DNA of 64,000 nucleotides from Tyto alba (lineage: Eukaryota > Chordata > Aves > Strigiformes > Tytonidae): assembly GCF_018691265.1 (NCBI RefSeq), contig NW_024881313.1, positions 40,107,518-40,171,517 on the forward strand. The letters are read 5' to 3'. This document shows positions 61,001 through 64,000 of this stretch, piece after piece (position 1 is the first letter of the stretch; every line of letters begins with the position of its first letter). Below the pieces are notes generated by a model. It saw only the letters and a list, made by a program, of their open reading frames with translations, was not told where the DNA came from and made no database searches. The position numbers were made by a program, and so were the translations under genes.

Positions 61001-64000
61001 CACTTTGCAAAGGCACCTGAGCATTTCCAGAGTTCAGTGACAAATTGCTAAGACAAGATCACTCTGAAGGCCCAGCTGAGATTGTTTGGCCTCTTGGCGA
61101 ATGCTCTGCCCTGGGGGGTGCTGAGCTCTGACCCGTTAGCTCTCCCAAGGAGCTGAAGCTGCAGGATCCTGTTTGCCAGTCAGTGCCGGGAGCTGCCTGA
61201 CCCCGCGTGTGCTCCCAGGTCCTGGCCCTGCTCCTTTAAGTGCCCTTCTGAGCTGCCTGAATTTCTAGTCACCTCCATAACTTCTCTCCTTTTTGACTGG
61301 CAATACTGGGCCATTCTAGGGTTGAGAACTATGAGGAACATGCCGTGACTGCAGGGACAAGTCGGATATAACAGGATTCAGATGATGAAGTGAGGATATC
61401 CTCAGTGTAGTACCTTTACGTGGAGATCTAGTCCATGAAGTCAGTGGATCCTAGAGCATGATGTACTTTATTTTACAGCCTGACACTGTTCCCTCATTCA
61501 CTGTCTTTTGTCCAGATCAGCTCCCCTCATTTCTAGATGCTCCTCAGCTCTGCCTTGAGTTTTTCAGTGGTCCAAGGGTGATGCTCCAGTTGAGGTATGC
61601 CAAGCATGATGCTACACAAAAGCATCTCCAGCTGGACCTTTCCTTTCCCTTTAGTTGAGCAGCAGCCTACACAAAATTGCTTCCTGAGAAATCCTCCTAG
61701 GTCTCTGGAATAACCATTCAACCTCATCAGCAAATTGAAATCTCAGAGGGTAAAAAAACAAACATAAGTGCAAAGCCTGGGAGTCAGGATCCTGTACAGC
61801 AGAGCTGGAAATGTCTTTTCCAGCTGGGATTGACTGAAAACCTCAGGGCAGCTAAACCTCTAACACCTGCAGGGCCATGCACCCAAAGTTTGGGGGCTTT
61901 TGCTGACAGAGGTTGCTTGTTAGCTGCTTTACATGCATGGGGTTGCACCAAGAAAGGCAATCTGGTCTTGACTGTACAGCTAGGGAGATGGTGAAGTGGC
62001 ATCCCAGTAGGGTTGCTTCCCACCTCTGGGAATCCATAAAAGACGGAGGCAGTGAATACATCACTGCCTGGCCTCCACTTGAAAGCCCAGCTCAGCAGCC
62101 AGCAACTTGAAATGCCTGAACGCGGGTTTGTTTGATTAATGTATTCAAAAAAGAGAGGGCTTTGTGCTGTCAGGGCTGTCTTTCAAGCAGGACCCGACCT
62201 CGCTGTTAAAATAGCTTCGTGGCTCAGATCACACGTGCCGAAGATGATGCTCCAGTTGTCTTCTGACTGCTCAGCTGGCCGTGGGGATTTGGCGGCTGTT
62301 GTTAGCGGGATTGCTGCGAGTCAGGGTTGGCATCGTGGAGGTGGTCTTGGGGGTGACAGCAGCCAATCGTTCCCCAGTGCTTCACAAGTATTTGCTTGGA
62401 CTTTGGTCATAGCTCAGCAAAAAGCATAGCACTTTGGGGGTTACCGCTGGTGATGGTGGGCTACTGTCCACGTCATCTCTCCTTGGGACTGGTCCAAAGT
62501 CCCAAAATTTCCTGTGATAATACCATTTATTTTAGAAACTGGAATAGTTTTTTCCTGAAGAGATAAACTCTTTGGTATTAGCTCCTGCACGTGCAGCACT
62601 GGGGCCGCAGGTCATGCAGCTGGGCCATAGTAGTACTGACAACTGTCCTTAAAGGATCTCTTATAGATGGTGACCCATGATGGTAGCTGCTCTACATATA
62701 CAGGGACAGTTGATGGTTGAAGCAGATGTGACAGGTGAACCCAAATCCCTCCTCCAGACTCTGCTGTGAACAGCAACTGCCATTACAGAAAATGGAATAA
62801 TTTTGCCTTTGCAAAATGACGCGTCAGAGTTTACTGCACTGGCAGCTCCGAAGCAGAATCGTTCATGGGAAACGAGTAGGGAGACTGCACAGATGATGAG
62901 ACCTGACCCACCACACTGCTCCATGAGGTTATTAACTGGTCTCCAGATCCAGTCTGGATGCCATCGGTCCTGTAGGATGGGTACAGTGCAGAGGGCCATG
63001 TGTCACCTGCCATTGCCAGTAGCAACATACTGGTCAGGTTGATTTATCCCACTAACCTGGGCAGTAGGGAAGGGAGCTCAGGGCTGATTGGTGAGCTTCA
63101 TCCAGCCTTGCTGGGGAGGAGGTCATGAGAGGAGTGGTGCCTGCACTGTTAGAAATCCAGGCTCAAACCCTCGCATGCTGACTAGTACTTGCATGATCAG
63201 TGGTGGCAGACAGTGAACTGGGGACTGGTGTGACTCGCAGGGGACATGGATTAGCTTCTTCAGGATGAGTTCACCCCAGGCTTCTTGTAGAGTCAGTGGA
63301 AGCATAACCAATACAGCTAGCAGTGTCCAGAGCACAATTAATCTTATCCTGGTGTCAAAGTCCTAACGCAGAGCAGAACAGCAGCTCCCTAAAAGCGCTT
63401 ATGTCTCTCCTCTCCTTCTGAAGAAACTCTGAGTATCAAGTTCTGATGACACATCTGCATTTTAGATGCTTCAAAGTTAGGTGAGATGTCAGCAGCCCTT
63501 ATCACACCGTGCCTCGGTTCCCAGAAGTTGATGGTAGTAAGGACACTGCTCTACTACGAATGAATGCAGAGCAGCTCAGAGATGTTTTTATGAAAACCTT
63601 TCCAACAGTCACTGGATCCAAAACATCCTGAAATACCAATTCTGGCACACTCTTGGCAAAGGAGAGTGGCTGTGCCTTTGGACATAGCTGGAAACCCAGG
63701 GCAGCCTGACAGTGGGACCACCCATGTATCTTGCTGGGGAATCAAAGTGTGGTTTACTGGTGATATCTGATTCTCTCACCTCTGCACTGCTCAGAAAAAA
63801 AAAAAAATGGTATTCTAGTCACTTTTGTGGCAAATAATAAGAAGAATAAGGTTTTCTCTCTACAATTGCACCTGGCGGGAATTTAATGATGTTACAGTCA
63901 ACATTGTAATGACAATTTTACAAACAATGTAGGAAAAGGTCGTTTTGGCTGGATTTGAAAGAAAAAACAAAGATCTTTGTATGTGTAGAGCTGGACAAGT
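58076..64000 (+). other. Presumed intron 1 continuing past the window end
   Basis: No supported exon to the right edge. The 58.13-58.68 kb stretch has raised CpG and overlapping frames in four reading phases (up to 147 codons) with no domain. An A-rich tract lies at about 60537-60581. A weak MIR-like AAACTGAGGCAG near 60931 is too short to call. Confidence 0.5.

Noticed and set aside
60880..61070. Possible MIR fragment with AAACTGAGGCAG
   Set aside because: Only about 12 nt match well; the flanks do not follow the MIR order.

Overview
This is a single stretch of vertebrate nuclear DNA, most likely from a bird. The evidence is three recognisable CR1 LINE fragments, one of them a typical avian 3' end, plus older amniote repeats worn to relics, low overall repeat content, many long poly(A)/poly(T) runs, and open reading frames that are nearly all short with frequent stops on both strands. 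I see no bacterial genes, CRISPR array, tRNA or rRNA. A turtle or crocodilian source is less likely because the repeat density is low, but I cannot exclude it.

Only one protein-coding element is well supported: a 75-nt first coding exon on the + strand at 12436-12510. It has a strong Kozak start, encodes a 25-residue signal peptide, and ends in a consensus splice donor (CTG|GTGAGT). I could not identify the gene. The exon gives only the signal peptide, and the mature protein must lie beyond the right edge of the window.

Layout. Positions 1 to about 8700 are upstream intergenic DNA with one old CR1-like relic and poly(T) runs. From about 8.7 to 12.4 kb lies a GC- and homopolymer-rich 5' region. 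It holds G-quadruplex-forming tandem tracts, a 39-nt G run, a CCAAT/GC/TATA-like cluster near 10.05 kb, an AP-1 site, a second TATA-like site near 12.03 kb and a leader with three upstream ORFs and a G-rich tract. From 12511 to the right end (51.5 kb) the sequence reads as one long phase-0 first intron. It contains CR1 and MIR-type relics, simple repeats and several blocks that look like candidate enhancers. I found no second exon.

The most interesting material is the leader just upstream of the start codon: a hairpin directly abutting a 32-codon uORF, a second uORF overlapping the main start out of frame, and a long G tract between them. That layout suggests translational control. In the intron, a perfect CRE palindrome lies inside an ancient amniote repeat, and two diverged copies of an unidentified repeat lie 1.35 kb apart. 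Enhancer, G4 and uORF calls are inferences from sequence pattern, not demonstrated activity.
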